A stretch of 34,093 bases of DNA from Thermoflexus hugenholtzii JAD2 (GTDB lineage Bacteria; Chloroflexota; UBA11872; UBA12225): NCBI GenBank assembly GCA_945907765.1, contig CAMDTO010000014.1, positions 1 to 34,093 of the forward strand. The letters are read 5' to 3'. The translations under genes and the position numbers were made by a program. This document shows positions 7,237 through 15,985 of this stretch, piece after piece. Below the pieces are notes generated by a model that saw only the letters and a list, made by a program, of their open reading frames with translations, made no database searches and was not told the DNA's origin. Numbering within the stretch: the stretch's first letter is position 1; the number at the start of each line of letters is the position of its first letter.

Positions 7237-8444
7237 GTGGGCGCTTCGCGGTTGGCACGCCGGGAGGAGTGGTTCTCCGGCGGACGCTCGCTTGGCTGAT
7301 CGGCATGGGGGGTGCTCTCGCGATCTTTGCCGGATTTGTCATGTTCCTCGGCAAGGATCCCGTGGCCGTGATCATGGCAACGGTCAAGGGAGCTTTCGGC
7401 AGCCCGCTGGGGCTGAGCCGCACGATTGGCCGCACGATTCCATTGCTGCTTCTGTCGGCCGGCCTGATCCCGGCATTCCGGGCCCGGTTCTGGAACATCG
7501 GCCTGAATGGATGCATGCTCATGGGTGCGGTCGGGGCGACTGGGGTCGCGCTGTACATTCCAACCGGTTCACCCGAACTGACTGGGCTGCTGATGTTCCT
7601 TGGTGCAGTCGTGTGCGGTGCGATCTGGGCGCTAATCCCCGGCTTGCTGCGGTTGCAGTTCCAGACACCAGAGATCATTGTCAGCCTGCTACTGAATTAT
7701 GTCGCGCAACGGATCGTCGACTTCCTGGTGTTCAGCGCATGGAAGAACCCGGCTGGTCGCGGATTCCCGGGAACTGCCAACTTCGAACAGTCACTTTGGC
7801 TATCCCGTTGGGACGTCACAAAGTTCGTCCTGCCATCCTGGCTCTCTCTGCCGGAAGGCTGGGGACCGCCGTTGCAGGTGTGGATGCGTGGCCTCGGCAA
7901 TAGCAACATCCACACCGGGCTTGCCGTAGCGGTCGTGGGAGTCGTTGCGATCTGGCTGATGATGAACCGCACGATCTGGGGGTTGCGCATTGACATCGCC
8001 GGTCAGGGAGCGCGGGCGTCTCGGTACCTTGGACTTTCCACCGGTTGGGTGATCGTGCTGGTCTCGGTCATCGGTGGCGGGTTTGCCGGGATCGCCGGAT
8101 GGAGCGAAGTGGCTGGGCTAAACCACCGTCTGGAGGCGGGCATCTCACAGGAACTCGGTTACACCGCAATCCTGGTGGTTGCGCTCGGTGCGTTGCGTCC
8201 CGGGTTGACCGCAGGCGCATCCGTATTGGTGGCCGGCCTTCTCATCGGTGGATCGCAATTGCAAGTCCAATTCAGCTTGCCGGTAGCGATGGCTGGGGTC
8301 CTGCTTTGGGCAATCCTCTACGGTGTCATGAACGCCCAGAACCTGGCCGAGCGATGGGCGCGTCCGGGGTTTCGCACGCCAGCCGTGCCTCCATCCCCGA
8401 CAGGAATTCCCGGGTTCGTCGGCGTGGCGACGGAAAAGGACTGA
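7233..8444 (+). CDS. BMP-type ABC importer permease, first subunit
   Basis: 403-residue polytopic protein of the BPD_transp_2 family, related to YufP/NupP-type permeases. It begins with a long hydrophobic helix (residues ~17-42), continues through several membrane spans and has the family stretch 'PLLLLSAGLIPAFRARFWNIG' near residue 70. The later loop 'GQGARASRYLGLS' resembles the coupling-helix region that contacts the ATPase. The start overlaps the ATPase stop by four bases. It forms the pore together with the next gene product. The C-terminal 30 residues are polar and Pro-rich, probably cytoplasmic. Confidence 0.88.
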   Translation: MSGRFAVGTPGGVVLRRTLAWLIGMGGALAIFAGFVMFLGKDPVAVIMATVKGAFGSPLGLSRTIGRTIPLLLLSAGLIPAFRARFWNIGLNGCMLMGAVGATGVALYIPTGSPELTGLLMFLGAVVCGAIWALIPGLLRLQFQTPEIIVSLLLNYVAQRIVDFLVFSAWKNPAGRGFPGTANFEQSLWLSRWDVTKFVLPSWLSLPEGWGPPLQVWMRGLGNSNIHTGLAVAVVGVVAIWLMMNRTIWGLRIDIAGQGARASRYLGLSTGWVIVLVSVIGGGFAGIAGWSEVAGLNHRLEAGISQELGYTAILVVALGALRPGLTAGASVLVAGLLIGGSQLQVQFSLPVAMAGVLLWAILYGVMNAQNLAERWARPGFRTPAVPPSPTGIPGFVGVATEKD

Positions 8445-8451
8445 CCGACCG

Positions 8452-9393
8452 ATGGATGTTGCGTCACTAAGTGCCTTCTTGGCGGTGGTCGTCAGCTCCG
8501 GCGCGGTCCTGTTGCCGGCAACGCTTGGCGCGATTGTCACTGAACTTTCCGGTGCGACCAACCTTGGCGTGGAAGGGATCATGCTCTTCGGGGCGATGGT
8601 TGCGTATGGAACTGCTTACACAACCGGTGATGCTGTCCTGGGGGTCATCGCCGGGTCGCTTGCCGGTGGGCTGCTGTCGCTCACTCATGCGATCCCGGTT
8701 GTCTATGGCCGGCTCTCACAGGAACGGCAACTTGTCCTTGGCCTGATCCTCGTATACCTAGGCGATGCCCTCAGCCGGCTCCTCGGTACGCCGTACATCT
8801 CCAAGGCGTCAAAGGCGCTCGACGTCCGTTGGGTTATCCCAGGGCTCAGTGACTTGCCACTCTTTGGCGAGGTGCTGTTCCGCCAGTATGGCCTTGTCTA
8901 CTGGGCCTACGGTATCGCCGTTGTCCTGACTTTCGTCCTGTATAAAACCCGTTTGGGCCTCCACCTGCGGGCAACCGGCGAAGACCCAGCTGCTGCCGAC
9001 GCCGCTGGCATCCGGGTCGACCTCTACCGGCTTGGCGCGATCTTTGCCGGTGGCGTCCTGATGGGGTTTGCCGGGTCAGTCCTTTCGCTCACGGTGGTTC
9101 GCACGTGGACGGAGGGAATGACGCGCGGGCGCGGTTGGATCGCACTGGGTCTCGTCACCTTCGCCACTTGGAACCCGCTCTGGGCGATAGCCGGAACGTT
9201 GCTCTTCGGTGGGTTCGAGGCTGCCCAATTCAGGTTGACCACGGATATTCCCGGTGCCCAGTACCTGCTTGGCATCCTGCCCTACCTCGCGCCGATCATT
9301 GCCCTTCCGATCGTCGGTCGCAGGCTTGCACGGCGACGGGCGGGTGCACCAGCGGGTCTGGGCCGGCCATACCTGCGTGAAGCGCGGGGCTGA
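8452..9393 (+). CDS. BMP-type ABC importer permease, second subunit
   Basis: 313-residue BPD_transp_2 permease, the usual shorter partner (YufQ/NupQ-like) in PnrA-type importers. Visible features are 'LGVEGIMLFGAMVAYG' in the second span, 'SQERQLVLGLIL', the coupling-loop-like 'RATGEDPAAADAAGI' and 'RGWIALGLVTFATWNPL' near the C-terminus. It starts seven bases after the first permease and closes the operon. A convergent histidine kinase gene ends 10 bases downstream, with no clear terminator between them. Confidence 0.9.
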   Translation: MDVASLSAFLAVVVSSGAVLLPATLGAIVTELSGATNLGVEGIMLFGAMVAYGTAYTTGDAVLGVIAGSLAGGLLSLTHAIPVVYGRLSQERQLVLGLILVYLGDALSRLLGTPYISKASKALDVRWVIPGLSDLPLFGEVLFRQYGLVYWAYGIAVVLTFVLYKTRLGLHLRATGEDPAAADAAGIRVDLYRLGAIFAGGVLMGFAGSVLSLTVVRTWTEGMTRGRGWIALGLVTFATWNPLWAIAGTLLFGGFEAAQFRLTTDIPGAQYLLGILPYLAPIIALPIVGRRLARRRAGAPAGLGRPYLREARG

Positions 9394-9403
9394 CCAAGAG
9401 TTT

Positions 9404-11011
9404 TCAGGCGCTTGGGTCGTCAATGGTTTCCGCGCTCTCATCATCATCGTTGTCGACGATGCCGGCAACGACCGTCGCTGGTAGCGACACGGTGAACATG
9501 CTGCCGGCATTGAGACTACTCTCGACCGTGAGTGTGCCTGCGTGCGCATCGGCGATCCAGCGGGCGATTGCCAGGCCAAGCCCGCTGCCGGTCGTGTGGC
9601 GGGCGCGGTCGGCGCGGTAGAACCGCTCAAACACGTGGGGCAGGTCATCCGCCCCTATCCCGACCCCGGTATCAATCACGCTGATCTGGGCGGTCACGGT
9701 GGCCGGTACATGCGTCTGGTTGGTCCGCACGGGATAGGGCAGCGCTCGATCGGCCGAAAGCCTCGACGATCCGGATACAACTGAACGGAGGGCAAGACTG
9801 ACCGATCCGCCGTCTGGCGTGTACTTGAGCGCATTGTCAGCGAGCGCAAGGACGAGTTGTCGCAGAGAGTCCGGGTCGCCCTCAACCATCAGGTCACCGT
9901 CGCCGGTGTACGGTACGACCGACACCGTCAGGCGTCCGGCGCCGAGTGTTCGAGCCTGGAAACCGACTGACTCCACAAGGGGTCGAAGCATGACCGGGCG
10001 TCTGACGATTGAAAGGCCGGCATCGGCGCGAGCCAACGTCAGGAGGTCCGTGACAAGGCGCGACATCCGGTCCGCTTCGCTGGAGATCTGCGTCACCATC
10101 TCGCGTGTGTCTTCTTCAGTGACCCCGGCGCCACGTGCCATCAGTTGTGCATTGCCCCTGATCGTGGTGAGGGGAGTGCGGAGCTCGTGCGATGCATCCG
10201 CAACGAAGCGTCGCTGTGACTGCAGCATGGCTTCAAGGCGGGAATTGGCGCGCTGCACGGCTGCGAACGAGTCTTGCAGCCGGTCAAGCATTGCGTTAAA
10301 GGTTGTGGCGAGGCGACCAACCTCGGCAGCACTCTCGCTCACATGGTCCGAGAGTCGCCGGTTGAAGTCCTGATCGGCTCCGATTGATCCGGCCTCACGC
10401 GCAAGGTCATCAATCGGGCGGAGGGCACTTCGTGCGACGACCCAGGCGAGGATGGCACATACAATGAGGACGATCCCGCCAACGCCGACCAGGACGATCT
10501 GAAGACCACCAAGGACGAGTTCGGTCGGTCCAAGCGGGCGGGCGACCAACAGGACGCCAAGGGTGTCTCCGCGCCACACGAGTGGCGCCGCGTGGACACG
10601 CAGTTGCACCTGTTCCACCGTCACTGTTTCGAAGAACACCTCCCCACGCTGTGCGGCTGCGAGTGCGCCACGCGATACTTCAAGGGTGACCCGCCCGAGA
10701 GACGCGGATCGAACAATCGTGCCGTCAAAACCCGTGACCTGCACCACGGCACCGCCAGCGGCGATCGCATCGACATCAGGCAACTGGATCGAGAGGCCGT
10801 CTGGAGCGGCAGTCACCGTGATTGATGCGATGACGACCCGCGCGCGGTCTGCGATCGCGCGGTCCACCTCCAGGCTCAGGGATCTGTCAAGCGTAAGGTA
10901 GACCAGCGTTCCAGACAGGACGAGCCCGGTCGCGAGGAGCGCGGTGGCAACGGCTGTCAGGCGAAGACGAAGGGTTGGTCCGTACCGGGCGGGTCGTCCG
11001 GTGGTGTTCAC
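9404..11011 (-). CDS. Sensor histidine kinase (HAMP, HisKA, HATPase)
   Basis: 535-residue membrane sensor kinase. Two transmembrane segments (about 16-40 and 169-192) enclose an extracytoplasmic sensor of about 130 residues. A HAMP domain (~193-247) follows, then HisKA with phospho-acceptor His275 (ASHELRTPLT), and the ATPase domain with N box ALADNALKYT, G1 DTGVGI, F box FERFYR and G2 GSGLGLAI. About 30 extra residues lie between the N and G1 boxes (~411-440), and the C-terminus is a short acidic tail (DNDDDESAE). The start overlaps the regulator stop by ATGA, so the pair is translationally coupled. The signal is unknown. The convergent transporter is a neighbour, not proven to be a target. 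Confidence 0.93.
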   Translation of the reverse strand: MNTTGRPARYGPTLRLRLTAVATALLATGLVLSGTLVYLTLDRSLSLEVDRAIADRARVVIASITVTAAPDGLSIQLPDVDAIAAGGAVVQVTGFDGTIVRSASLGRVTLEVSRGALAAAQRGEVFFETVTVEQVQLRVHAAPLVWRGDTLGVLLVARPLGPTELVLGGLQIVLVGVGGIVLIVCAILAWVVARSALRPIDDLAREAGSIGADQDFNRRLSDHVSESAAEVGRLATTFNAMLDRLQDSFAAVQRANSRLEAMLQSQRRFVADASHELRTPLTTIRGNAQLMARGAGVTEEDTREMVTQISSEADRMSRLVTDLLTLARADAGLSIVRRPVMLRPLVESVGFQARTLGAGRLTVSVVPYTGDGDLMVEGDPDSLRQLVLALADNALKYTPDGGSVSLALRSVVSGSSRLSADRALPYPVRTNQTHVPATVTAQISVIDTGVGIGADDLPHVFERFYRADRARHTTGSGLGLAIARWIADAHAGTLTVESSLNAGSMFTVSLPATVVAGIVDNDDDESAETIDDPSA

Positions 11012-11739
11012 GGGCTCGGTTCGCGCAGGACGTAGCCCACGCCACGCACGGTGTGGATCAGGCGTGGAAGGCGCGTGCCCCCAGAACCAGGCAGGGTTTC
11101 CAGTTTGCTGCGCAGATACCCGACGTAGACCTCGAGGACATGGGTGTCAGCATCGAAGGTGATGCCCCAGACAGCCTCCAGCAAGCGTTCACGGGTCAGC
11201 ACAATGCGGGCGTTCCGGATGAAGTAGGTCAGGAGTTCGTACTCCTTGGTGGTCAGTTGCACGTCCCGTATGCCCCGGCGCACCTCGCGTGACGCGGTGT
11301 CCACCGACAGGTCGGCAAACCGTAGGGTGCGCTCGTTATCCGGTTCACGACGGCGACGCAGGGCCCGCAGGCGCGCTGTGAGCTCCTCGATTGCGAATGG
11401 CTTGACCAGGTAGTCATCGGCGCCGGTGTCCAAACCGCGTACACGGTCGGCAACTTCGTCGCGGGCGGTAAGCAGAAGTACCGGGATCATTGTTCGCTCG
11501 CCCTTGCCCGAACGTACCCGTCGCAGGACTTCGACACCGTCGTACCCGGGAAGCATGATGTCCAGAATCACGAGATCTGGCGACAGTCGCTCAATATCCC
11601 GGTTTGCATCGGGACCATTGGACGAGGTCTCCACGTCATATCCCTCGAGCGTGAGGGCACGTCGAAGCAGGGAGGTGATATTCGCATCGTCGTCGACAAC
11701 CAGGACAACAGGACGCGCGAGTGGTGATCGTGAGGTCAT
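11008..11739 (-). CDS. OmpR/PhoB-family response regulator
   Basis: DNA-binding response regulator, 243 residues from the ATG at 11739; the longer frame from 11787 adds an uncharacteristic N-terminus. The receiver domain has the acidic pocket VVDDD, phospho-acceptor Asp60 (VILDIMLPG), switch Thr91 (LLLTARD) and Lys113 (YLVKPF). The C-terminal winged helix shows 'TTKEYELLTYF', 'VWGITFDADTHVLEVYV' and 'HTVRGVGYVL'. It is the cognate partner of the histidine kinase encoded immediately downstream. Weak ribosome-binding site; see the promoter candidate upstream. Confidence 0.93.
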   Translation of the reverse strand: MTSRSPLARPVVLVVDDDANITSLLRRALTLEGYDVETSSNGPDANRDIERLSPDLVILDIMLPGYDGVEVLRRVRSGKGERTMIPVLLLTARDEVADRVRGLDTGADDYLVKPFAIEELTARLRALRRRREPDNERTLRFADLSVDTASREVRRGIRDVQLTTKEYELLTYFIRNARIVLTRERLLEAVWGITFDADTHVLEVYVGYLRSKLETLPGSGGTRLPRLIHTVRGVGYVLREPSP

Positions 11740-11776
11740 CTTTAATGCCCGCAAACCGAGGAGGCACTGTCCCAAG

Positions 11777-11806
11777 ACCGTCACCACCCCGATCGAGTTG
11801 CGTCAA
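11777..11806 (-). promoter_or_regulatory. Candidate promoter of the two-component operon
   Basis: TTGACG (11801-11806, minus strand) is followed after 18 bases by GACGGT (11777-11782). The -35 is good and the -10 weak. It would give a leader of about 30 bases before the ATG at 11739. Confidence 0.3.
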
Positions 11807-12012
11807 GTAGGGACACCAATCGCCCCGGCGACTGGAGCAGTGGCCTGGCCTGAACCCGGCACGCCAATGCTACGGCACCTCGTGACTCATATGTGCGCTG
11901 GGTGCTTCCAGTGAGGTATCGACGGGTCAATTGCCCTCGACCCGAGTGTTGTGTCCCGCGACTGTCGGTAACGGACCCAGAGCCGTTTCACCAAACAACG
12001 CCCCGGGTTCTC

Positions 12013-12108
12013 TATCCTAGGGGGATGGATTTCGGCGTGCAAGGCGCCCGGGTCGCAGCGGCGCGGAGTGTCCGCGTCAACTCGATTGGTCCGGGCGTAC
12101 GCAAGGGA
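12013..12108 (+). pseudogene. Short-chain dehydrogenase-like remnant with a leaderless-type -10 box
   Basis: An ATG at 12025 opens a frame reading MDFGVQGARVA, like the start of many short-chain dehydrogenases just before the TGxxxGxG motif. It continues within a few codons into VRVNSIGPGV, the motif normally found about 180 residues later in that family. Everything between, including the nucleotide-binding glycines and the YxxxK catalytic pair, is missing. An in-frame internal deletion is the simplest reading. TATCCT at 12013-12018 ends six bases before the ATG. The rest of the frame is not recognisable. Chance resemblance remains possible in so short a stretch. Confidence 0.35.
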
Positions 12109-12157
12109 TGCAGGGAGGCGGTCTCGGACCGGAATGGGACGTGGCCGAAAGGGCTGA

Positions 12158-13522
12158 ATGGACATCCAGACACTTGCCGGGCTCGTGGCGGTCATCGCCT
12201 TGGTTCTGGCTAACGGCTTCTTCGTCGCGACCGAGTTCGCGATCGTTGCAGCGCGACATAGCCGGCTTGAGCAATTGCGGAACGAGGGCGTACCGGGCGC
12301 CGGTGCAGCACTCAAGATTGTTGACCAACTCGACCAATACATCGCGGCGTGTCAGTTCGGAATTACGCTGGCGTCACTCGCCCTCGGCTGGGTCGGCGAA
12401 CCTGCGATTGCCCATATCTTTCTCGGGCTGTTCTCTGGGATGGACGGTTTAACTGCCGTTGTATCGTCACACACTCTGGCCAGTGGCATAAGTTTCGCGC
12501 TCATCACCTCGATGCATATCGTCCTGGGTGAACTGGCTCCCAAGGGCTTGGCTCTGCAGCGCCCTGAAGTGACGGCCCTTTGGGTTTCTCGCCCAATGAC
12601 GATTTTCACCGTGGTCTTCCGATGGCCAGTGGTCTTGCTCAACAGCATCGGTAACGGGATGCTTCGGTTGGCGGGTCTCAATCCCGCCTCGGGCCATGAG
12701 ATGGTCCATTCCGTCGAGGAGTTGCGCCTCCTGGTCACCGGCAGCCAGAGGGCGGGTGTCGTTGAGGCAAGCGAAGCACGGATTGTCGCACGGGCGTTCA
12801 GTTTTGCCGACATCACCGCAAACATGGTCATGACCCCGCGGACGGAAATCGACAGCATCCCGATCGAGGCTTCGCGTGCCGAAGTCATAAAGGCTGTGAT
12901 CCGGAGTGGGCATCGACGCATTCCCGTCCGGGATGGCTCGATTGACCGGGTTGCGGGGATCCTTCATGCCCACGACGTCCTGTCGGTACTCGCTAGCGGA
13001 CCTGATGCGCCGATCAATCTCCGGTCGCTCGTCCGCCCTGTCCTTGCCGTGCCTGGATCCAAGGGTATTGATGACTTGCTCGATGAGATGCGCGGTTCTC
13101 GCCAGCAGGTCGCCATCGTCCTCGATGAACACGGTGGCACCGCTGGTTTGGTGACCTTGACGGATCTTCTGGAGCCACTCGTCGGACATTTCCTGGAAGA
13201 GGCGGTTCGGCCCGGTGATGCGCCGGAACCTCCTCCACTCGCGCGTCAGGACGACGGATCCATTCTGATTGACGGACTGCTTCGCTTGCCTGAATGGGAA
13301 GAGGCGATTGGCACGATGCTGCCTGCCGGTGACCACGAAATTGCCGATACGGTTGGTGGTCTGATCATGGCGAGGCTGGAACGCATGCCGGCAGTTCTGG
13401 ACCGTGTTGAGATCGGGGGTCTCCTCCACGAGGTTGTGGCACTCGACGGACGGCGGATCGACCGCGTCCGAATCCTCAAACGGTCAACTAAGGCGGACAA
13501 GTTGCCATCGACCGCATCGTGA
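12158..13522 (+). CDS. CNNM/CorC-type transmembrane protein with CBS pair (HlyC/CorC family)
   Basis: 454 residues with three parts. First is a DUF21/CNNM membrane domain (~1-190) with 'ANGFFVATEFAIVAARHSRL', 'ACQFGITLASLALGWVGEP' and the 'GELAPKGLALQRPE' stretch of the ion-binding helix region. Second is a CBS-domain pair (~205-330, with 'VMTPRTEI' at its start). Third is a C-terminal CorC_HlyC domain (~345-440, 'LPEWEEAIG', 'ADTVGGLI'). Characterised relatives take part in Mg2+ or Co2+ homeostasis, and bacterial CorC exports Na+-coupled Mg2+. The old 'hemolysin' label is misleading. The ATG at 12158 has AAAGGG just upstream. The stop overlaps the acetyltransferase GTG start (GTGA). Confidence 0.9.
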   Translation: MDIQTLAGLVAVIALVLANGFFVATEFAIVAARHSRLEQLRNEGVPGAGAALKIVDQLDQYIAACQFGITLASLALGWVGEPAIAHIFLGLFSGMDGLTAVVSSHTLASGISFALITSMHIVLGELAPKGLALQRPEVTALWVSRPMTIFTVVFRWPVVLLNSIGNGMLRLAGLNPASGHEMVHSVEELRLLVTGSQRAGVVEASEARIVARAFSFADITANMVMTPRTEIDSIPIEASRAEVIKAVIRSGHRRIPVRDGSIDRVAGILHAHDVLSVLASGPDAPINLRSLVRPVLAVPGSKGIDDLLDEMRGSRQQVAIVLDEHGGTAGLVTLTDLLEPLVGHFLEEAVRPGDAPEPPPLARQDDGSILIDGLLRLPEWEEAIGTMLPAGDHEIADTVGGLIMARLERMPAVLDRVEIGGLLHEVVALDGRRIDRVRILKRSTKADKLPSTAS

Positions 13523-14625
13523 AATCCGAGGGTTTGCCCGGTCGCCTGGAGTACATCGTGACGGAAGTCGACCTTCCTGAATCCAGTATCGGCGTCCGGT
13601 TCAGGACTTTTACGGCAGATGACCTGCCAGCATGGGTGGGACTCCACGCCCGCATCTTGCCCGAACACGCACAGGACTTGGCGGATGTGGTCCATCGCGA
13701 AGCGACGTGGGACAGCGTGCGCTTTTGGCGGAATCGCGTCGTAGCGTGCATTCCGGGCGGCCGAGTGATTGCGGTCGGGTTCATCGAGCACCTGCACTGG
13801 CAGTTCCATCCGGACCGATATGCAGTCCGGGTAATGGTCGACCCAGACCATCGAAATATGGGGATCGGTTCGTCGCTCCACTGCTGGATCCTCGGTCAGG
13901 CGAGCGATCGAAATGCCTGGTCTCTCAGGTGTGAGGTGCAGGAACACGACGACCGCTCCGTTGGGTTTGTGACACAGCGCGGATACTTGGAAGCACAGCG
14001 CAACTGGGAGTCCCGCCTCGACGTGACTGCGTTCGACATGAACCATTTCGGGACCGCGGAAGGCCGTGTGGCCGGTGCGGGGGTCAGGTTGACAACACTC
14101 GCTCGTGAGTTGGATCGTGCTGGCGTTGCCGGGCGGGATGGTGTCCTTCGCGCGGTGCATCATGTTGATTGCGAGGGGTCAAGGGATGAACCTTCACTTG
14201 ATCCAATCACGCCCGCGCCATTCGCGAGATGGGTTTCAGAGGTCGTCGAGGCACCTGATGCGCTGCCTGACGCGTTTTTCCTGGCTGAAGACGACGGGCG
14301 CTATGTTGGCTTGTCGGCAATGATGCAGAGGCGAGCGACCCCGGGAATACTTGGTCAAGGGTTCACGGCCGTGGTGAAGTCACACCGGGGCCGAGGGGTC
14401 GCTATGGCGCTCAAGGTGCGGACGGTGGCGTATGCACGGGCGAGTGGCTACCGTGAGATCGTGACGTGGAACAACTCGCGAAACCGTCCGATGCTTCGGA
14501 TCAACGAGGCAATGGGTTTCGTGAAGCAATCTGTCTGGATTGAGTACACCTTGCAATTGCGTGAACCCGATCATGGCCAAACCGGACCGTCGGTGATCCC
14601 GGGTGCCGATGGTCCGCTCCCTTGA
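13519..14625 (+). CDS. Tandem GNAT-domain N-acetyltransferase
   Basis: 368 residues with two GNAT folds in one chain. The N-terminal copy has an acetyl-CoA loop V-D-P-x-H-R-N-M-G-I-G (~112-122). The C-terminal copy has SHRGRGVAMALK (~291-302) followed by 'NNSRNRPMLRINEAMGF', a classic last-strand pattern of active GNATs. Both loops keep the R/Q-x-x-G-x-G/A core, though the N-terminal Asn/Met variant may be weaker. Tandem GNATs include mycothiol synthase, but nothing here identifies that substrate. The GTG start overlaps the CNNM stop codon, and its own stop overlaps the next gene, so the three are translated together. Confidence 0.82.
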   Translation: MKSEGLPGRLEYIVTEVDLPESSIGVRFRTFTADDLPAWVGLHARILPEHAQDLADVVHREATWDSVRFWRNRVVACIPGGRVIAVGFIEHLHWQFHPDRYAVRVMVDPDHRNMGIGSSLHCWILGQASDRNAWSLRCEVQEHDDRSVGFVTQRGYLEAQRNWESRLDVTAFDMNHFGTAEGRVAGAGVRLTTLARELDRAGVAGRDGVLRAVHHVDCEGSRDEPSLDPITPAPFARWVSEVVEAPDALPDAFFLAEDDGRYVGLSAMMQRRATPGILGQGFTAVVKSHRGRGVAMALKVRTVAYARASGYREIVTWNNSRNRPMLRINEAMGFVKQSVWIEYTLQLREPDHGQTGPSVIPGADGPLP

Positions 14626-14870
14626 CCATTGACCCGGGACCCGAACCCGTTCACGAGGCGGACCGCCAACGGGCGCGAATGGACCGCCGGCTTGCCGTCG
14701 GCGGGTTCTCAATCCTGATTGGCGTCGGTGGCTTGATCCTGTTGGTGATGTATGGCGGTATCGCAGCCGTCGTGAGCGGGGTGATCATCCTTGGGGGTGC
14801 ACTTGTCCTTTCGGGTCTCTGGTTCCTGCTGTCACTCATGGAGTGGTGGGCAAATCGGCCAAGTCCGTGA
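14622..14870 (+). CDS. Small two-helix membrane protein of unknown function
   Basis: 82 residues from a TTG that overlaps the acetyltransferase stop (TTGA). A charged N-terminus (~1-24) is followed by two hydrophobic helices (~25-48 and ~52-72, ending 'WFLLSLMEWW') with a very short turn, so both ends should be cytoplasmic. No family is recognised. The tight coupling to the CNNM and GNAT genes suggests a shared role. The TTG start is inferred from the overlap; an internal ATG at codon 20 is possible. Confidence 0.6.
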   Translation: MTIDPGPEPVHEADRQRARMDRRLAVGGFSILIGVGGLILLVMYGGIAAVVSGVIILGGALVLSGLWFLLSLMEWWANRPSP

Positions 14871-14890
14871 GTCTCCGCCAGCCCGGGAAA

Positions 14891-15973
14891 TCAACTGCGA
14901 GCAAGAAGCCCACGGATTTCGTTCGCTGGGCCATCACCTGCGAGGGTGCGCAGGACGACTGTACGGAGGGACGTCCGTCTTGTCTCGAGTGCTCCCCACC
15001 CGACCGTGCGTTCTGTTGACGCTTCACCGACTTCAACGATCCGCAATTGTGTGGCGGCGATCGCAGCGATCATAAGTGCATGGGCGTCCACTTCATTGAT
15101 CCGCGACGCCAAGTCACCGCCGTGTATATCAACCAGATGTCGCGCAAACTGTGTCACGGATGCGGGTGTGAGTGCGGTACGGAACTTTCCGCGCGGGACG
15201 CCGGATTGAACCGATATTGCATATTGCGCGAAACGGCGCCCCGGCCAGTCGTAGCCAATCGTCCCTAAGTCGATTAACGTGAGGCTGGGATCAAGGTCAC
15301 CTACGACGACATTTGATGCGTGGTAGTCAAGTGGACCCACAGTCAATGGTGCGCCCAGAGCTGTCTTGAAAACCCGGGCCATGACCGTATGCCATTGCTC
15401 AGTAACCTCGATGGAGAACAACCAGGCGAGCCCGTCGACCGCATGGATTGCCCATGGTTCGAAGAGCTCCAAAGCCATAGCCCTCGCCGCCGCGGGGACG
15501 CCCCGTTGGGTGACTTGTGCGAATGCCCGTTCAATCTGGCCAACCGCATTTGAAAGTCGAAGGCCAGTATCGTCAATTTCCTGATCATCACATTCGCCGA
15601 GGAACGCGTCGAGCGTTCGTGTCCCAACCCATTCAGTCGCTAGCCATGCCGGGTCTTCACTCGTCAGGTCTGTTGCGATCACGAACGGAACGGGACACGC
15701 GGCGTTTGCAAGGAACCGCAGGGTTGCGACTTCGCGGACTAGAGGTGCCGACGGATTGCCAAACTTGACAGCGAACGACGATCTGGTCGCGGTTTCGACC
15801 TGAATGACCCGTCCTGACACACGCCGCATTCCCGAGATCGGCGCGTTGGCATGTGCCTCGATTGCCACCGAGATGGCATCCCAATGGCCATGCAAGTCTG
15901 GTACATGTGTGGAGATCGAAGTAAGCGACCGTGCTAGGTCCCATTCTCCGGCGTCTGGTCGTGGGAGGGTCAC
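14891..15973 (-). CDS. APH-fold small-molecule kinase (phosphotransferase-like) at the end of the riboflavin operon
   Basis: 360 residues of the aminoglycoside-phosphotransferase/choline-kinase fold. The N-lobe Lys is probably in 'SSFAVKFGNP' (~residue 70), followed by the helix Glu in 'LVREVATLRFL'. The catalytic loop reads PLDYHASNVVV, keeping the Asp, His and Asn of the HGDxHxxN motif. The metal-binding Asp is in 'LTLIDLGTIG'. The catalytic residues look intact, so it is probably active. Its GTG start is 12 bases after the ribH stop on the same strand, so it should be co-transcribed with the riboflavin genes. The substrate is unknown; a role in flavin metabolism is suggested only by position. 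Confidence 0.75.
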   Translation of the reverse strand: MTLPRPDAGEWDLARSLTSISTHVPDLHGHWDAISVAIEAHANAPISGMRRVSGRVIQVETATRSSFAVKFGNPSAPLVREVATLRFLANAACPVPFVIATDLTSEDPAWLATEWVGTRTLDAFLGECDDQEIDDTGLRLSNAVGQIERAFAQVTQRGVPAAARAMALELFEPWAIHAVDGLAWLFSIEVTEQWHTVMARVFKTALGAPLTVGPLDYHASNVVVGDLDPSLTLIDLGTIGYDWPGRRFAQYAISVQSGVPRGKFRTALTPASVTQFARHLVDIHGGDLASRINEVDAHALMIAAIAATQLRIVEVGEASTERTVGWGALETRRTSLRTVVLRTLAGDGPANEIRGLLARS

Positions 15974-15985
15974 TGTGGTCTGTGG

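Larger units (their letters stand above)
11740..12157. other. Divergent intergenic region between the two-component and CNNM operons
   Basis: 418 bases without an intact gene. It holds a candidate minus-strand promoter for the response regulator, a small SDR-like gene remnant on the plus strand, and the ribosome-binding site of the CNNM-type gene. An imperfect inverted repeat CGGGTC/GACCCG lies near 11928-11947, of unknown role. The middle part (about 11830-12000) shows nothing recognisable. Confidence 0.5.

Noticed and set aside
4146-9393. Riboflavin importer (RfuA-like) reading of the BMP transporter
   Set aside because: RfuA is a BMP relative, but the only support here is the presence of riboflavin genes 6 kb away in another operon, and a cell that makes riboflavin needs no importer.
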